Positions 6,212 to 7,674 of a stretch of DNA of 7,674 nt are shown in pieces. This DNA is from Proteobacteria bacterium UBA6921. Lineage in GTDB: Bacteria; Pseudomonadota; Gammaproteobacteria; SG8-11. Both the position numbers and the translations under genes were made by a program. The notes under the pieces were generated by a model. The model made no database searches and was not told the origin of the DNA. It saw only the letters and a list, made by a program, of their open reading frames with translations. Numbering within the stretch: the stretch's first letter is position 1; each line of letters starts with the position of its first letter. The stretch lies in assembly GCA_002450895.1 (NCBI GenBank), contig DKAR01000161.1, positions 271 through 7,944 of the forward strand, written 5' to 3'.

Positions 6212-7042
6212 ATGGATCGCTTCAAGCGGATGCGTATTCAATTGGGTCGTTGTTGTTTCGCGATGTTGGGTCTTCTCTTGTTGGAGATAACAAATGTCAA
6301 TGCAGACACCATTCCGCAAACCTCGCTCGATTTTGACCACCTGACAACCGGGTTTCCGCTAGTGGGGGCGCACGAATATGTTCCTTGCGAGACCTGCCAT
6401 GCCAGCGGCAGATTTAAAGGCACGCCCAAAACCTGCAACGGATGTCATAACGGCGCCATCGCGCAAGGCAAGTCTGCGAATCATATTCCGACGACGGCGT
6501 CGTGCGATTCTTGCCACAGCGTTACCACCAGTTTCGGCGCGAGCGCGAAAATGGACCACGCCACAGTGACCACTACATGCGCCGCCTGCCACAACGGCAC
6601 GTTCGCAACGGGCAAAAATATGGGCCATATTTCGACTTCACTCGACTGCGACAATTGCCATACGACGTTTACATTTGCCGGTGGAAGGTTTGCCCATACC
6701 CCCGAGCAGGTCGACGCGAAGACCTGTGTTGACTGTCACAACGGGACCACGGCAAGAGGTAAAGGCCCTACACATATCAACAGTACTAACGTGTGTTCGG
6801 CGTGTCATCAACCCAACGCTGATTGGCGGGTGAAGAGGGTAGATCATAGCCAAATTAACGGTGTGTGCTCGGCATGCCATAACGGGACAATCGCAACGGG
6901 TAAGGGCATTAACCATATTCCGACCACACAAGAATGTTCGTATTGCCACACCGTCACTGACTGGGCGCCGACGCGGCTGGAGCGCTTGCCCGCAATGGGT
7001 GTGTCAACCCCAAATAGAAATGTTGGTTTTCCTGCAAAGTAG
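6212..7042 (+). CDS. Exported nine-heme c-type cytochrome with tandem two-heme modules
   Basis: This 276-residue multiheme cytochrome acts outside the cytoplasm in electron transfer. Residues 1-31 look like a Sec signal peptide (basic start, CCFAMLGLLLL core, cleavage after VNA). Nine CXXCH heme-attachment motifs begin at residues 59, 75, 98, 123, 146, 172, 195, 219 and 242. From residue 75 the protein repeats a unit of 47-49 residues: CxxCHNGxxAxGKxxxHIxTT, then CxxCH, an aromatic stretch and usually a closing His (DH in units 1 and 3, AH in unit 2). The fourth unit loses its closing DH (LERLPAMG) and the protein ends shortly after. Nine other histidines (43, 54, 91, 116, 139, 162, 188, 212, 235) could be sixth ligands. 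The layout resembles cytochrome c3/c7-like proteins of environmental proteobacteria. There is no clear Shine-Dalgarno sequence; ATG at 6230 (Met7) is an alternative start that keeps the signal peptide. The electron donor and acceptor are unknown. Confidence 0.92.
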   Translation: MDRFKRMRIQLGRCCFAMLGLLLLEITNVNADTIPQTSLDFDHLTTGFPLVGAHEYVPCETCHASGRFKGTPKTCNGCHNGAIAQGKSANHIPTTASCDSCHSVTTSFGASAKMDHATVTTTCAACHNGTFATGKNMGHISTSLDCDNCHTTFTFAGGRFAHTPEQVDAKTCVDCHNGTTARGKGPTHINSTNVCSACHQPNADWRVKRVDHSQINGVCSACHNGTIATGKGINHIPTTQECSYCHTVTDWAPTRLERLPAMGVSTPNRNVGFPAK

Positions 7043-7212
7043 CGCTATCTGCACTGGCGTTCGTTGCTGTGGTTATTTAAGTAGTGCACTGCCCATCGTG
7101 GGCGAGAGACTTTGAAGTGAAAAAAATGGCTCCGAGCAACTTATGGTCAGGAACGCGGCGCTTGAAGTTCAAGGACTATCAATCAGGGTAGTCCAGTTAA
7201 GAGGTTGAAACT
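7043..7212. other. Intergenic region with hairpins between cytochrome and PKD-protein genes
   Basis: This stretch holds GCCCA-TCG-TGGGC (7091-7103), a short perfect hairpin without a T run; CTTGAA-G-TTCAAG (7161-7173); and GGACTA...TAGTCC (7173-7178 with 7189-7194, 10-base loop). A 24-codon open frame (7117-7191, GTG start) overlaps the last two. No strong intrinsic terminator is seen, so read-through from the cytochrome gene into the next gene is possible. Confidence 0.45.
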
Positions 7213-7674
7213 ATGTCGAGCCAAGGTCGGATTTTCCAGGGAAGATTTCACACGCTATTCGTGTCAGCGTTGATATTGTGTATCGCCATAGTTGAAGCCG
7301 GTTGCGACGGGGGCGGCGGTGCAGCGGGAACATCTAGTCCGACACCATCCCAAACGAATTCTTCGTTAAACGCGATTATTCTAAAGGCCGATCCCGGTTC
7401 GGTGTGTGAGACGCTGTTAACCGGCGAAACCTATACAAGAACGCCAACTGGATTGTTTTGTAATAACGGCACTGATCCCTATACCGCCTATCTGGACGGG
7501 AGCAAATCGACTTCCTCTACCGGTCTCGCACTCAGCTACGCTTGGTCGTTTGTGTCTAAACCGGCCGGGAGTAACGCGGCTTTGACAGGCGCGGATACGG
7601 CCAAACCAACCTTCGTACCGGATAAAGCTGGACCTTATACCGTACAACTCGTCGTCAGCGACTCAGGGGTTTCA
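7213..7674 (+). CDS. Exported PKD/Ig-like domain protein, probable lipoprotein (3' end outside window)
   Basis: The frame is open from ATG at 7213 to the window end, giving 154 residues of a longer protein. GAGG at 7201-7204, 8 bases upstream, supports the start. The N-terminus is export-like: basic start, hydrophobic core FVSALILCIAIV, then EAGC with Cys31 followed by a DGGGG linker and a Ser/Thr/Pro-rich spacer to about residue 52. This is the usual plan of bacterial surface lipoproteins, but the residue three before the Cys is Glu, not Leu or a similar residue, so lipidation is likely rather than certain. From about 88 the sequence (AYLDGSKS, LSYAWSFVSKPAGSNAAL, KPTFVPDKAGPYTVQLVVSD) is a PKD-type beta-sandwich domain. 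Cys65 and Cys83 could form a disulfide. PKD domains mediate protein or polysaccharide contacts at the cell surface. It is probably linked to the cytochrome gene 170 bases upstream. The rest of the protein is not visible, so no activity is assigned. Confidence 0.85.
   Translation, partial: MSSQGRIFQGRFHTLFVSALILCIAIVEAGCDGGGGAAGTSSPTPSQTNSSLNAIILKADPGSVCETLLTGETYTRTPTGLFCNNGTDPYTAYLDGSKSTSSTGLALSYAWSFVSKPAGSNAALTGADTAKPTFVPDKAGPYTVQLVVSDSGVS

Noticed and set aside
5919..6212. A 97-codon minus-strand frame between the transposase remnant and the cytochrome gene
   Set aside because: It has a TTG start, no ribosome-binding site, no recognised family and abuts the divergent cytochrome start. It could be a fragment of something older, but I cannot support it as a gene.
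6359..6628. Minus-strand and shifted frames across the cytochrome gene
   Set aside because: They are shadows of the repeated CXXCH modules.
6380..6960. CRISPR-like array suggested by regularly spaced similar segments
   Set aside because: The period of about 145 bases is the DNA of a 48-residue protein repeat, is not exact, and lacks short identical repeats with unique spacers.

Overview
The window comes from a Gram-negative bacterium, most likely a beta- or gammaproteobacterium. The evidence is proteobacterial-type GlgB and GlgA, signal-peptide-bearing periplasmic proteins (YceI, a c-type cytochrome), a YffB-type ArsC-like protein and moderately high GC. I cannot name the genus.

Left part (1-4733), ordinary chromosome. 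The window opens inside glgB (glycogen branching enzyme, last third only), followed after 79 bases by glgA (glycogen synthase); together they extend and branch glycogen from ADP-glucose. Facing glgA on the minus strand is a small pentapeptide-repeat protein gene. Its best terminator candidate lies over the 3' end and stop codon of glgA. After a divergent intergenic stretch comes a two-gene plus-strand unit: an unrecognised polytopic membrane protein whose last codons overlap the start of a periplasmic YceI-family protein. A 12-bp stem hairpin closes that unit. A single-cysteine ArsC/Spx-like protein (YffB type) follows.

Middle part (4734-6211), accessory and decaying DNA. A minus-strand remnant of an IS91-family-like transposase keeps only its C-terminal two thirds or so. 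It carries one in-frame TAA and one apparent single-base deletion, both of which can be located to the base. The flanks have small hairpins but no gene I can defend.

Right part (6212-7674), electron-transfer or surface genes. An exported nine-heme c-type cytochrome is built from one leading heme pair plus tandem two-heme modules. It contains exactly nine histidines outside its CXXCH motifs, which is the number needed for bis-His ligation of every heme. After about 170 bases comes the start of an exported, probably lipid-anchored protein with a PKD/Ig-like domain, cut off by the window end. The cytochrome and PKD protein together suggest an extracytoplasmic redox locus that continues to the right. 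This is the least ordinary part of the window, but neither gene can be tied to a named system from this sequence alone.
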